64,000 nt of DNA from Flectonema sp. DT1601. Lineage: Eukaryota > Euglenozoa > Diplonemea > Diplonemida > Diplonemidae. Shown in pieces: positions 33,894 to 45,574 of this stretch. A program made the translations under genes and the position numbers. Numbering within the stretch: position 1 is the stretch's first letter; every line of letters starts with the position of its first letter. Under the pieces are notes generated by a model. The model had not been told where the DNA came from, ran no database searches, and saw only the letters and a program-made list of their open reading frames with translations. The stretch lies in NCBI GenBank assembly GCA_964019425.1, contig OZ025838.1, forward strand, positions 634,501 through 698,500, written 5' to 3'.

Positions 33894-36113
33894 ACCCAAC
33901 CAGATCCATTTTGAAAACTTTCTCTTGTATTCTTCCTAACAGACTTATAAAAAAAAAAAAAATAACATTCTAATTTTCTTTTTTTTATAGCGATTTACGT
34001 AGCATTGTACTTGGAGCTGTTGTGAAGTAATGTGCAACCTGCAAGGGTGGTTTCCACCCTGTCTGTATTGTGTCAATATGTTAACAAAAAAAATAGTGAG
34101 GAAAAAAAAAAAAAAAAAAAAAAACTAAACTAAACTAAAAATTATATATTTTCGATTAAACTGTAATTGGCCAACAGGTCATGCTGTTTAATATTTACTG
34201 AACTGTGTTGTTGTGTTGTTCGCTTAAAAGTACATCCCTTCTCACTCCCAAACTCGTTCCCAACTGCTCAACATCTCTTTTCTCAACATTATATTGTGGA
34301 GAATGAAAATAACCCACCGAAGGATCTTCGCTTGAAGGGAAGGGGGAAAAAAAAAAAAAAAAAAAAAAAAAAGAAAAGAAATAATAATAATAATAAGTGG
34401 CGTTTGTCACTATTGCAGTAAAATGTACAAAAAAAAAAGTCCTCAGCACATATGGAAAAAAAAAAAGCTCATTTAACATTTAGCCGCAGTCTCAGGGAAA
34501 TATTTTACTATGTTTTCTTTTTTTGGCAACGGGTTAATCCAAGCAGTTGATAAAGTAGGGTTCTGCTTTTTTCTTGAGTTTAAAAAAAAAAAATTGACTA
34601 CTATTGTTGCGGATTCTAATTGTGTTCTTCATCTTGACTTGACGTTATACGTTACCCGCTCGCCTTTGGCACGCCGGAATTTTTCAGCTGTAGTCAGATA
34701 ACGAAAAAATATTTTGTTTTCTTCGAAATCGATCCCTCTATTCCCCTTTTAGTCACATTTTCGTTGCGATCTTTTCAGCGGTCTGGTCATACCTCCCAAC
34801 TTCCCTTTCGGTTTATCTGCGCCTAAGGCTTTATGGTTACTAATCCCTGAGCTTTCATACATAAATTTTTATTTTTGAGTGTGCGTACAGGACAGATAAG
34901 CCTTTTCGATAACAATTGGAAGAAAAAAAAAAAAAAAAAAAAAAAAAAAAACGTTTAAATTAATCTTCCACTTGGAGAGGGAGGGGAGCTGTTGTTGAAC
35001 GTTAGATATAATATAAGGCCATTGTTTACATCAATGGAAAAAAAGAAAAAAAAATTAAAATAATAACAAATAACCAGGAATCAAAGCACTTTTTTTTTTA
35101 AAGGCTGTGTGCTTGGGTGAGTGTAATTTCTCTTCCTTTGCGTTTTTTTTTTTCTTCTTATTGTTTCTCCGTTTTGAAAATGAACTCTTGAAAACTATGT
35201 TTTCGTCGGCCACCAACATTTATTTCTCCCAATTTTCCTTCTCATAGTTTTTTTTTTTTTTTTTTTTTTTTTTTTGAAATGTAGTTGTAGTATAGTAGCC
35301 GAACCGCGACGATGTTTTTTTTTTTTTAAATTTTTTTTATTTTGTTTTGTTTTTTTTTATTTTATTTCTTCTATCAACTTTTCATTTTAACGGTCCGTAT
35401 CGATACTGAGAGGTACCTGTTTTAGGTTGTTATATGAAAGCCGTATTTCGAACAGGTAATACGCAGTTGAAGAATAAATACATATATAAAAGAAAAAAAG
35501 AAGATCGTCGCTCACCAATTCTACTTTGATAACACCCTCAGAAGGGAGAGTACAGGCAGGCGGTTCCTTATTGCAAAATAAAAATTTCTTCCTTTTAGTT
35601 ATTATTGTGAAACAGTTTGGCTTTTGTGTGTACTGTTTTAGTTCTACAAACACTTCGTGACTAATTTAGTTCATGGATTGACATCTCGACATGGATAAGC
35701 AAGTGTGCTCCTTCATGGGAAAGCCACTCCCATCTGTGCTAAAAGGCGCAACGTTTCGTTCAGTTCCTCCTGCAGTAGAAGTTTTTATTTTTATTTTGTT
35801 TTGCTCTCCATCGACCCTGATTAAGTATCTTGATGTTATCTCCACTGCTCATTATGCTTTGGAAATTGTAGTCAGATAGTCCTCTGTATTGCTAGGTGGT
35901 CTGCATTAAGCCTCAGTCAAGTTAAAAAGAGGTTCCAGATAGATCGTGACATCGTGACTAGCTGAAAGAACTTGCGAAGATTCTTAACTGGTTTGCTACG
36001 CTGCAAGAAAGTACTGTTTTTTTTTTCGTTTTCTCGTTGTGCGATTTCGACGCTTATCATAGTTTTCAATTGTTTGAACAGATATTAATTTACCCACCCC
36101 CACCAACCAGAAC

Positions 36114-36147
<34 letters not shown>

Positions 36148-37164
36148 ACAAAAGGAATAAGCAAAATCGCAAAGTTCCCATTCAGACGCGATTTTTCATT
36201 TCCTTTTTTTTTGTTGTTGTGTTTGATCTAATGGCCCTTCGTCTATTAAGGTAACTGGAAAAATAAGAAATAGAAAAATACGGAAGCTGTAGTTAGCTTA
36301 ATTGCTGAAGTGCCTGTCAATGTTGACTACAGTCGACAGAGGCACAGAAAACAGTTCTTGTTGTGAGCCGATGTATTGAAGGGCGAAGATTAGCACATTT
36401 AAAAAAAACAACTAAGCACTAGAATTTATATAAAAAAAAAATTTTAAGAAAAACATCTAAGCAATGGTGCATTTTGTTTGTTGAGTCCCTTTCCCAACCC
36501 CGTTGTTCTTACAAAAAAAAAGCTTCATAGTTAGCTGTAGATTTAAAAGTTAGTATTCTCTCCCGCCCCTTTCATATGTTAGTTGGAGCCACTTAACTTT
36601 AGTTGCGAAGATAGTATTCGTGAATCTCTTGTTCCCGCTCCCCAGGTTCTCTGTTTATCTTTGCCTTCTCTCCCGGTCCCAATTTCTGTTTGTTGTCTGT
36701 AGGTAGAATAACAGAATAATAAAAAAAAAAAAAAGAATAAAAGTCTGTGGGTAGGTACAGCAGCGGCAAGCTGCATATGTGAGTAGCCTTCTCAACTTCA
36801 GTGAAATGAGACGGTTGACATGTTATGTAGCGGTCTGCGTTCCTTATGTGCAAACACACCCATCAGCCATAAAGACATCACCCCTTCGCCACTTGGCGAC
36901 TTCCTCCTCCCACAAAGTTAGTTCTGATAATTGTGTTCTTGTTGTCCACTACAGATCAACTCGTCTGGCCAGGTGGGGGCTTTTCTTCTGTTGTTTTGGG
37001 TTCGTAATAATAAATTAGACAAGATCATTATTTTTAATTATTTCTCAGATCACAACAAGCGAGATATGGCTTAATAGAGCTACGCATCATAATCATCATA
37101 AGCAGTGTGTATTGTAATTAATATCTTCACCCTCACAGTTCACTTTAACTTCACTACTAAAACA
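33894..37164. other. Gene-poor stretch after the giant gene
   Basis: 3' UTR of the giant gene and then non-coding AT-rich sequence with many homopolymers: A runs of 20-29 nt near 33,950, 34,100, 34,346, 34,924 and 36,115, and T runs near 35,250. I see no gene. Short frames rich in Lys or Phe are translations of the homopolymers. Confidence 0.65.
37114..37138 (+). promoter_or_regulatory. Putative trans-splice acceptor before the small PP1-motif gene
   Basis: The text atatcttcaccctcacag ends in AG at 37,137-37,138, 26 nt before the ATG at 37,165. It is the only such clear signal in the 34-45 kb gene-poor region, which supports the gene that follows. Confidence 0.5.
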
Positions 37165-37584
37165 ATGGTTTTTACTGGACACTTATTGACGTTGAACGAG
37201 TCAGCTGCCAGAGACACTGTCGTCTCAAGTGAAATGTCAGCGAGAAGAAGAATACTGATCTTTCTAACAATGAAATTAGTCATTAGACAGGAAGAAGAGG
37301 AGTCTATGAAGTCGTTAGTAGTTACTAAAAGTATTTTAAGAAGTCCAAAAGCATCGTCACCGTTAGCAGTTTCAAAAAGAGTTTCATTTTCATGTACTGA
37401 CGACTCTTATGATACAGACTTTCCAACAGCTGATTACGGTTCGATGGTCTCTACTGACGATGATGATGATGAGAGCTGTTCAAGTGACTACAGCTGCCCA
37501 TCCCCACCATCATTGGGATCTCCACTGAAATCTCTCTCTTCTCTTTCTTACATCAAACAACTCAGGATGGGTGCAAGGAACTAA
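37165..37584 (+). CDS. Small protein with a candidate PP1-docking motif
   Basis: A 139-residue protein from the Met at 37,165 (an in-frame Met at 37,105 lies before the putative acceptor and is less likely). The middle reads KSILRSPKAS, followed closely by SKRVSFS. RVxF preceded by basic residues is the classic protein phosphatase 1 docking motif, and SILxSP upstream is a common companion in PP1 regulators and in cyclin-dependent kinase substrates. After it comes an acidic run (DDDDDE) and a Ser/Pro-rich tail with SP sites. I infer a disordered phosphatase regulator. No family name can be given. It is the only gene in about 11 kb. Confidence 0.55.
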   Translation: MVFTGHLLTLNESAARDTVVSSEMSARRRILIFLTMKLVIRQEEEESMKSLVVTKSILRSPKASSPLAVSKRVSFSCTDDSYDTDFPTADYGSMVSTDDDDDESCSSDYSCPSPPSLGSPLKSLSSLSYIKQLRMGARN

Positions 37585-38177
37585 GCGCAAATCTAGTTGG
37601 CATAGTCGCCTGTGTCCTTCTTCACATTCCCCTGCCTCAAAATAAATCTACTCTACTCTGCTTGCATTGTACTCTGGTGTGTTAAAACACTGGTAGAGCA
37701 ATGTGATGACTTATACTTCTCTGATCCCCCTCCTCGATAGATCCTTTCGTATCTTCCTTTGTTTTGCAGTCATTTACTGCCGCTGACAGTCAAGATTGTC
37801 AGAGAGATTGTTGTTCCTTTGAGCTTGATATGCAGTATCAATTGATCCCCCTACCCATTTTAAAAAGGCGCCTACGGTGGTCTGAAATGGGGTGCTGTAC
37901 TTACTATTCACAAGTAAACAAGTTATAACATATTCAAAATAAGTGTTAAGCAGTCCCTTCTACTGTATGTTGATTTAGAGCCCAACTTTACATGCTGGGA
38001 GTAAAAGCGAAAAAAAAAAAAAAAAAAAAAAAAAAAACTATTAATTTTATACCCTTTCCGAAAAAAAACAAAAGTTTTTACGTTGTCACGAATGTTTCCT
38101 TTTTGTGCATTCTAATTATAAAATACGGGAGATAACCAAGTTTTAGAGAACCGAGTCCCCTGATGATGAGAGGGGGA

Positions 38178-38310
38178 ATTTTCTTTTTCATTGAGATTTG
38201 GAAACCCTTTATCTGTCAGGTATTTTATAGTAACGGTTACTTCTTTTTTCCTTTACAATATCTCCCTCTCACCGTTTGGCAAATACACGATAGACACCTG
38301 CGAGAGGAGG
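38178..38310 (+). repeat. Dispersed repeat, copy 1 (matches 39,656-39,795)
   Basis: From ttctttttcattgagatttg through tgtcaggtattttatagtaac, ctccctctcaccgtttggc and acacctgcgag. The copy at 39,656 has a 12-nt insertion near its end. The short interval and high similarity suggest a recent segmental duplication. Confidence 0.75.
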
Positions 38311-39519
38311 AAAAAAAAAAAAAAAAAAAGGGGGGGGGGGGGGGGGGAAATATGCAGCAGGTAATTTGGCATGGCATGATCAATTCTTTTCGAGTTGGAA
38401 ATTCAGAAAAACAGGAAAACAAAAAAGAAATAAACAAACGAGGGGCTGATTCCTTTCTCAAAAAAAGTGTGTACTGATTCTACAAAAGAGTCGAGAAAAA
38501 GGGATCCCCTTTTTTTCTTTTTTCACATTTAAACACACTACTATTACCAATTAGCGCCTGACAAGCGATTCCATAAAAGAGTCGAACTTACTTGTTATTC
38601 TTATTCGGTAGTATTGTTTTTAAATTTTTTTCCCGTGTTAGATTAAAAAAAAACACTCGGCAAACTTTACTTTTTTAAACCCGCACACTTTGTTTTGTTG
38701 CCTTTTTGTGTGTGCAACCGAAGGAACAAAATCCCAATCGCTGCCACGATTCTCTTTCTACCAAAACAATGGGTTTTGTTGGTACAAAGAAAAAAAATGA
38801 AAAATTACAAAGAACCTCAAAGCAATGTTAATGCATTCTCGATAACCAAATATGTGGGTGAGGATGAGTGAAGGAATAGAAGTTCTTGAAAACACCTCAT
38901 CATTGAGTACAAAAATAATTGCGTGACTGACTCATTAAAGAGTCTTTCACATAATTATTTAAAAGCAATCAATGGTGGAGCTCTTACAGCTTTTTTTTTT
39001 TTTTTTTTTAATTTTTATAATGCTCACAACAGCTACTTATTGCTATTCTATGTCAACTTCACAGCATGTTTAATGACTGTTGTTAAGCACGTAGCAGTGA
39101 TAAACAGACTTTGTCGGACTAACTGAACTGCCGTTTCCCCTGCCTTTCTTTTATGATTTTTCGAAACTTGTGTTGTTTTCTGATTTTGGAGTCTCCGTTA
39201 TTTCTGCTGGTGGCATTCAGTGAGAGTTCTCACAGAGTTTTTCTGCGAGCTTTTTCTTTTGGTCTTTTTGGCTTGCGGACTTTTTGTTACTAAAAAAATA
39301 AAAAAATAATTATTTTACCTTGTTTGGTTGACTCTTCTCATGGAATTGTTTTATTTATTTTTTTTCCCCCTCTTAATTACTACCACTGTGCTACTCCAGC
39401 CAATACTATGAAACTACAGTCTTCGCGATTGGGTCCTTACTGATGCGGGCTACCCAGACCCCTCGTAGTCATCAGTTTGTATTTTGCTAACTAAAACTGC
39501 TAAATACAAATTGTAATTT

Positions 39520-39600
39520 TAATTTTTTTTACTGTTTCTACATTGTCCCCCTTTCTTTTTTTTTGTCTTATTGTTAGAAGGTCAAGGAATCATGTTGTAT
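39520..39600 (+). repeat. Local duplication with 39,868-39,945
   Basis: Both copies read ttttactgtttctacattgtcc, a C/T-rich run, tttgtctt, then gaaggtcaa and catgttgtat. A related piece occurs near 1,530-1,560. Confidence 0.65.
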
Positions 39601-39655
39601 AGCCAGTTGCGCACAAACAAAAATAAAGTGTGAGAATTATTTAGTGAGGTACCGA

Positions 39656-39795
39656 TTCTTTTTCATTGAGATTTGGAAAACCCTTTACTGTCAGGTATTT
39701 TATAGTAACTGTTACTTCTTTTTTCCTTTACAATATCTCCCTCTCACCGTTTGGCATAAATACACGACAAACCCACAAATAAACACCTGCGAGGG
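39656..39795 (+). repeat. Dispersed repeat, copy 2 (matches 38,178-38,310)
   Basis: Same order of blocks as copy 1, followed in both by gcatgatcaattctttt and gttggaaa and then aaaagaaataaacaaacg, so the duplicated unit extends further with small deletions. Confidence 0.75.
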
Positions 39796-40289
39796 CATGA
39801 TCAATTCTTTTTGAGTTGGAAAACAAAAAAGAAATAAACAAACGGCTGATTTCGTTTTGAGTTTTTTTTTTTTTACTGTTTCTACATTGTCCCCCTTTCT
39901 TTTTTTTGTCTTCTTGTTGGAAGGTCAAATAACCATGTTGTATGTTCTGCAGATGATATTCACTCCACGCTAGGAAAGGTTTTATTGATGGTTGTGTTTT
40001 AAAAAAAAACAAACATTTTCCAAAAAAATCGGTAAGCCCCTTAATGCCTGGAGTGTAACTCGGGATATTCATTTTTTCTTTTGTGCAGCTTAGACACATG
40101 TGATAAAGAAAGGTTTTTAAAAAAATCGAATAAAAAAAAAAAAAAGATTTATTACCGTCTCCATCCCTGATCATTCGTTATTTGTTTTCAACCTCTCAGT
40201 CTCTGGTCATAGATTTGGTTATTTACTGGTGAGGGTGCCCAGACCCCCCTCAGTTCTCGACTTGCTAACTAACAAAATAACTGGATCAA

Positions 40290-40370
40290 TCCGAAGAAAG
40301 ATTAATAATTTTAGCCCGAAACCAAACTGTTATTTGTTTGCATACAATCTTTTTTGATTGACTGATTGAG
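40290..40370 (+). repeat. Diverged copy of the agcccgaaacc element
   Basis: Contains gaagaaagatta, then tttagcccgaaaccaa and gttatttgtttg, matching the elements at 44,395-44,517 and 58,155-58,272, but the 3' half is not conserved. Confidence 0.5.
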
Positions 40371-40499
40371 CTAATGATAATAAAAACTAACAGGGGGTTA
40401 GAGTGTCTACTATTTATTGATTGATTTATTTTCTACTTATATTTTGAACAACCTTCCGCTACGATCCATCCTTTCGTACCGTATTAAACCTCCCTACGT

Positions 40500-40622
40500 G
40501 ACCTCCACCAAAGAAACTTGGCAAATGCTACGATGCCTCTTGTTTTATGGTGACAGTACTTTTGTTTTCAAGTCTCGCAAAGACCTGCAGTATTCCCAGA
40601 TATATCTTTTCGTATCCACCCC
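40500..40622 (+). repeat. Third copy of the gtgcaaagacctgc family
   Basis: Reads ggtgacagtacttttg, then cgcaaagacctgcagtattcc and agatatatcttttcgtatc. It ends like the copy at 1,286, with tttcgtatc. Confidence 0.6.
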
Positions 40623-40899
40623 TCCACTCGATGGTTCCGTACTGCACTGAATGACAGCACGGAAAAAGAGATGTGTATGCTGCTATGTTAGAAACATTTA
40701 TTATAATGTAAAGAATTTACGTCAATTGCAGAGTGTATACCTACACTAACATTACCTTTAGTCAGCTGTATCTATGAACTAATGTTGTTTATGATACCAT
40801 ACATTTGTATTTTACGAACAAAATCAAACAATTAACCCAATTAACCTCCCCCCGAAATCTCTGATGATAGTGTTTTCTACATTGTCAATACTCCGATAA

Positions 40900-42145
40900 T
40901 AATAACGCGTTGTTTGTGTTATTTATTCTTTTTTTTTAATTATTATTCTTATGGCACTTTTGGGAATAATAATTTTTCTTGTTGACATCACCGAAGACAT
41001 CCTCCCTTCATTCCCATTATTTGATTTTTAAAAAAAAAGTTGAAGAGAAACAAAAACGACTCTCTCGACGAGGATGTCGTCCTTGATTCTCTTTTACTTT
41101 AACAGATGTTACATTATCGTTATGCCAGTGTGATGCGATGTAGTTGTATTTTACAAATTCAAACATTCAACTCCCCCGTATATAGATCCTTTCGTATTAA
41201 ACCCCCCCTGATAAAATAATGAGTTGATTATGATACAATACATTTGTATTTTACGTACAAACTCGAACAGTTAACCCCCCTGATAAAATAATAGCGGGTT
41301 GCTTTTTTTATCATTTTTCTTATGGTGTTTAAGAATAATAGTCTTGTTGTAAAGGGTTGTGTTATTTATTCTACTTTTTTTTTTTTTTTTTTTTTAATTA
41401 TTATTTTTATGGCACTTTTGGGAATAATAATTTTCTTGTTGACATCACCGAAGACATCCTCCCTTCATTCCCCATTATTTGATTTTTTAAAAAAAAAGTT
41501 GAAGAGAAACAAAAACGACTCTCGACGAGGATGTCGTCCTTGATTCTCTTTTACTTTAACAGATGTTACATTATCGTTATGTTAGTATGATACGATGTAG
41601 TTGTATTTTGCAAATTCAAACATTCAACTCCCCAATATAGTAAACGGGTTGGTTTTTTTTTGTCATTATTCTTATAGCACACAAGAATAATCTGGTTGTT
41701 TGTGTTATTTAATTTGTTTCTTTTTTTATTTATTATTATTCTTATGGTGTTGAATAATAATAACGCGTTGTTTGTGTTATTTGTACTTTTATTATTATTA
41801 TTTTTATGGCACTTTTGGGAATAACAATTTTCTTGTTGACATCACCGAAGACATCCTCCCTTCTTTCCCCATTATTTGATTTTTAAAAAAAAAAAAAAGT
41901 TGAAGAGAAAACAAAAACGACTCTCTCGACGAGGATGTCGTCCTTGATTCTCTTTTACTTTAACAGATGTTACATTATCGTTATGCCAGTGTGATACGAT
42001 GTAGTTGTATTTTATTATTCTTTCTTCCAAATGTAGACTATACATTTCTTGGTAGTGAAGACATCTTCCCCTTTTTTTTCCTTTGACTTAAAAAAAAGGT
42101 TGAAGTAAAACGGCTCTCTCGACGATGACGTCGCCCTTGATTCTC
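40900..42145 (+). repeat. Tandem array, about 0.4-0.46 kb period, three full copies and one partial
   Basis: Units share acgcgttgtttgtgttattt, atggcacttttgggaataa, ttgacatcaccgaagacatc, a run of A, gttgaagag, ctctcgacgaggatgtcgtc, ttgattctcttttacttt, aacagatgttac and gatgtagttgtatttt. The atggcactttt block is at 40,951, 41,409 and 41,815. A partial unit is at about 42,075-42,145. The palindrome-like tcgacgaggatgtcgtc gives each unit a short hairpin. No coding capacity. Confidence 0.8.
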
Positions 42146-44394
42146 ACAATGAAAGCGTTTTCTACTATTTCTTTTTTTTTTTTTTTTTTTTTTTATTATT
42201 TACGTCGCATTATGTATAATAGTCATGTGTGTGTGTTTCTTTCTTTTTCTTTTTTTTGTTTGTTTGTTTGTTTTGTTATTCTGTTCAGTGCCAGCATTGA
42301 AATCATTCTGCGAACTAGACATGCTGGGAGCTTTAACAAAAGAAGCAATCAATACGCAGTTGGTACATAACAACACGATTGAATTTTTTTTTTTTTTTTT
42401 TTTAAAGCGAATTATTTTGCTTTCCATACGAAACTCAAGTCATAACTAACTTACTAACTTTCTTGGTTTAAAAAAATAATCACATGAAAGAAATATGGGC
42501 GGGTGGTAATTATAAACTTGTTCGTTTAGAAATAAAATTGTTGGAGTAGCGGGCCATAGTTGGAAAAAAAAAAATGACAGGTTTTTTTTTTTAGCCGACG
42601 AGCAGTATGAATGATTCAATATGATTAACGTAGTGTAGATAGTTTAGGCTGCCCGGTGTTTACTTCCACTCTGTGGAACGATTTTTCAATTATCATTCTT
42701 CGTACTATTTTTATTACTTTCCCCTTGTATGATAGTTTTTTTATTCTTCTTTTTCAAGCCTTTTACAGGAATCAGTTGGTTAATTTTTTTTTATATTGTT
42801 GTCTTCATTTTTTTTTTTTCACAATCATGTGTCTCGAAAAGTCTTAATCGCACAAAAAACCTTTCGATTCATCCAATTTAACAAACTACTGAACGTCTTG
42901 AATCTTACTTAAGACGCAGTTTACGATAATATAAAAGTAGAAAAGCTACTCCTTCGTGGGCTTTTTGTAGATTGATTTTCCTGCGGTATTCAGACACGGG
43001 AAGGTCAACCGAAACGTTGATGCTTAGCTTCTGCGAGCAGCATTTTTTCGTTATTACTTCCCCAGTATCATTTTTACCTCTCAATAAAGTACTCAGAAAA
43101 AGTTTATTTTGTGTCATAACTTATTGAGTAAATATATATACAGACAAAATCCAGATTACACGGCATTAGTAAATCTTTTCAACTCAAAGATTAAGATTAA
43201 GTCTTTTACTTGTTGTCAGCTTTTGAATCTCGTGTAGTGATCTGACGCTCTTATTTTGAGCTTTTATTGGTTCTTTTTAAATCAAAAGTTTTATTTTCTG
43301 ATAAAAGAAAATAGGGATCTTGAACTGTCAATGTCTGCTGGGGAATTTAGCTTTCCCTACGATTTTTTTTGTTTCCTTCTACATTATTTTAAATGAATAG
43401 TTATCACGGTAAGTATTTAGACGATTAAGTAACTGGGGGGGGGGCTCCCCGGACCCCAACTTTACTCACCAATAGGGCATTACAAAACTCTCCATAGAGA
43501 AGTACTGACAGCTTCTCGTTACGTCGAGCGACTTAAATATTTAATCGCTCATTCCACTGTGTCTACCCTCCCTAGATTCAAAGTGTAGTGTGTATGGAGG
43601 AAATCAAATGTCTGACTTTAGATTGATAAGGTCTGACAGTCTTGTGGAATTTAGAGTTGTATTGTTTCCTGAAATCTGATAGTGATAAAAAGAAATTAAT
43701 TCATTTCTTTGAGAAGATAGAGTCTTCTAATAATACTCGGATCGAGTGGTTCGAATCAAAAAAAAAAAAAAAAAAAAAAAAAGCGGGCTGTTTGCAAATT
43801 ATCGAAGCTCTGTGCGTGTTCGTATTATTATTCATTTATTTAATTTTGGACAAACCTTTTCCGCGGAAATGTTACTTAAATGTCAGATCTCAACACGAAA
43901 GTTTCGTACTGCCCTAAGTGAAAAGTGCTACACAACACACAATGTCACATCGCACGGTCCATTTCGGAAACTTTTGTGTTGAATTGATTTGATATTTCAC
44001 AAACTTTTATGTGGAATTACAGTTTTTCCCTTTACTTTTTTTTTGCATTTAACAAGTATTGTAAGAACGAAAAAAAAAGATTGTTGGCAGCCCACGTAAA
44101 CCTCCTTTAGCTTTATCAGTTTAAGTCGGTTCACGGTTTCGTGCGCAAACAAAAAATCACAAGTGTTATGTTATTATTTTGTGTTTCGTTCCATTTTTTT
44201 TAATTCTGTATATTTCAATAATTTTTGTTTAAGCTCGGCAAGTGAAGTTATTGTTTTCTCTATTTATCTTTTCTATAAATTAAATTACATCTCTTCGGTT
44301 GAAGCTTTGGAAAAGGTTACGGATTGTGTCCTCTGTTTGCTGTGAGTTACGTAACATTCATAATATAGCAACGTTGGATTAAACTAACCAACTA

Positions 44395-44517
44395 AGAGAA
44401 ATTTTTTAATCTAGCCCGAAACCAACCATTATTTGTTTGTTGTCCAACGAACTTTTGCATTCGATTGAATTTTCCCGCCCTCTCCCCTTCTTTTGACTGA
44501 TAACCATTAATACTAAC
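44395..44517 (+). mobile_element. Small element flanked by 12-bp direct repeats
   Basis: About 120 bp, roughly 95 percent identical to 58,155-58,272, and flanked by aactaagagaaa on both sides (about 44,389 and 44,515). Both copies end in aatact. The 58 kb copy carries about 55 more bases on its 5' side. Shared 3' ends, ragged 5' ends and flanking direct repeats resemble a 5'-truncated retroposed element such as a SINE, but no tail or promoter boxes are visible. Confidence 0.5.
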
Positions 44518-45455
44518 TAAGAGAAAATTATTGATGAAGGCCAAAAAAAAGGGACAAGTACTTTCTTCCACTTTCTTCAACCAACTTCCCCAGCCAAATA
44601 ATTCCTTACGGAGTTTTGTTCTTGGAGGGGGGTGGGGGGTAGAGAGTGGGAGTATAAGTAGAACAATTTATTTAAATGTTTTTCACCATCTTTTTTTTTT
44701 TTTCAAATGCATTTCTTTACTAATTTCATGTACTAACTTACTTTCTTCGTTCCCCCCGCGCGTTTTCTGATTTTTCTTTTTTTAGAAGGATTAAAAAAAA
44801 AAAAAAAAAAAAAAGTCGAGTAAATTCGTTGACTGTTTGCTAATTGTTAACGATTGTTGAATTTCATATTCCCATTTTTTTTTCCCCCTATTTTTTCCTC
44901 AGAGTGTCTTCTTCAGAGAGCACCTTTCCCTGCAAATATCACATAAAAAAAAAACTGTACACAGATCTAGTGGAGAACTAGAGCCGATTAACTACACTTT
45001 TTCTCCCGAATTCATTTTATAACTAACAGAAAAAAGAATATAAAAAAACTTTCCTCTCACTTCCTCTCATTTTTTTAATTTTCTCTATATGTGAGTCTTA
45101 TGGCTGCACGATATTTGATTGACTTAACGTGAGCTTTCTTCGACTTCTTGTCTTCTGACTTGTTCAGAGGGAAAAAAAAACAACAAAACAGCAGCTCGTA
45201 ATGAGTCTCTTGGAACTTATAATCGCTTTTCTATTTATTACCCCAAGAACTTGACTTCCGAGAGTAGTTGTTTCCTAACTTGTCAAAAACTCAATAGTTG
45301 ATTCTTGTCTCTTTTTTTTTTTTTTTTTTTTTCCCTTTTACCACACTGTTTATGTGTCGCGAGTAGTATACATTTACCAAACACCTGTGTGTGCATAAAC
45401 AATTCTCCTTATTCCTGACTTAATGTATCTAATGTTTGTTACTGTGAGTTAATAA

Positions 45456-45476
45456 CCTTATTCTTTTACATAACAG
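45456..45476 (+). promoter_or_regulatory. Putative trans-splice acceptor before PurC-PurE
   Basis: The text ccttattcttttacataacag ends in AG at 45,475-45,476, about 98 nt before the ATG. A second AG (gttctag, 45,491-45,492) is an alternative. Confidence 0.35.
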
Positions 45477-45574
45477 ATGATGTCGTTCTAGGGAATCAGT
45501 ATTAAGGAAAGCTTTCGCTGTAACATCATTCCCTTTAACAGCTATCAAAGAACTCTATCAAACTAAACAAACCA

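Larger units (their letters stand above)
37585..45574. other. Long gene-poor, repeat-rich stretch
   Basis: Eight kilobases without a supported gene. It contains several dispersed repeat families, the 40.9-42.1 kb tandem array, and many homopolymers, including an A run followed directly by a G run near 38,311-38,347 and a ten-G run near 43,436. Open frames here are short and low in complexity. Confidence 0.65.

Noticed and set aside
43740-43765. tRNA T-loop-like ggttcgaatc
   Set aside because: No acceptor, D or anticodon arms can be formed around it, and an A run follows directly.
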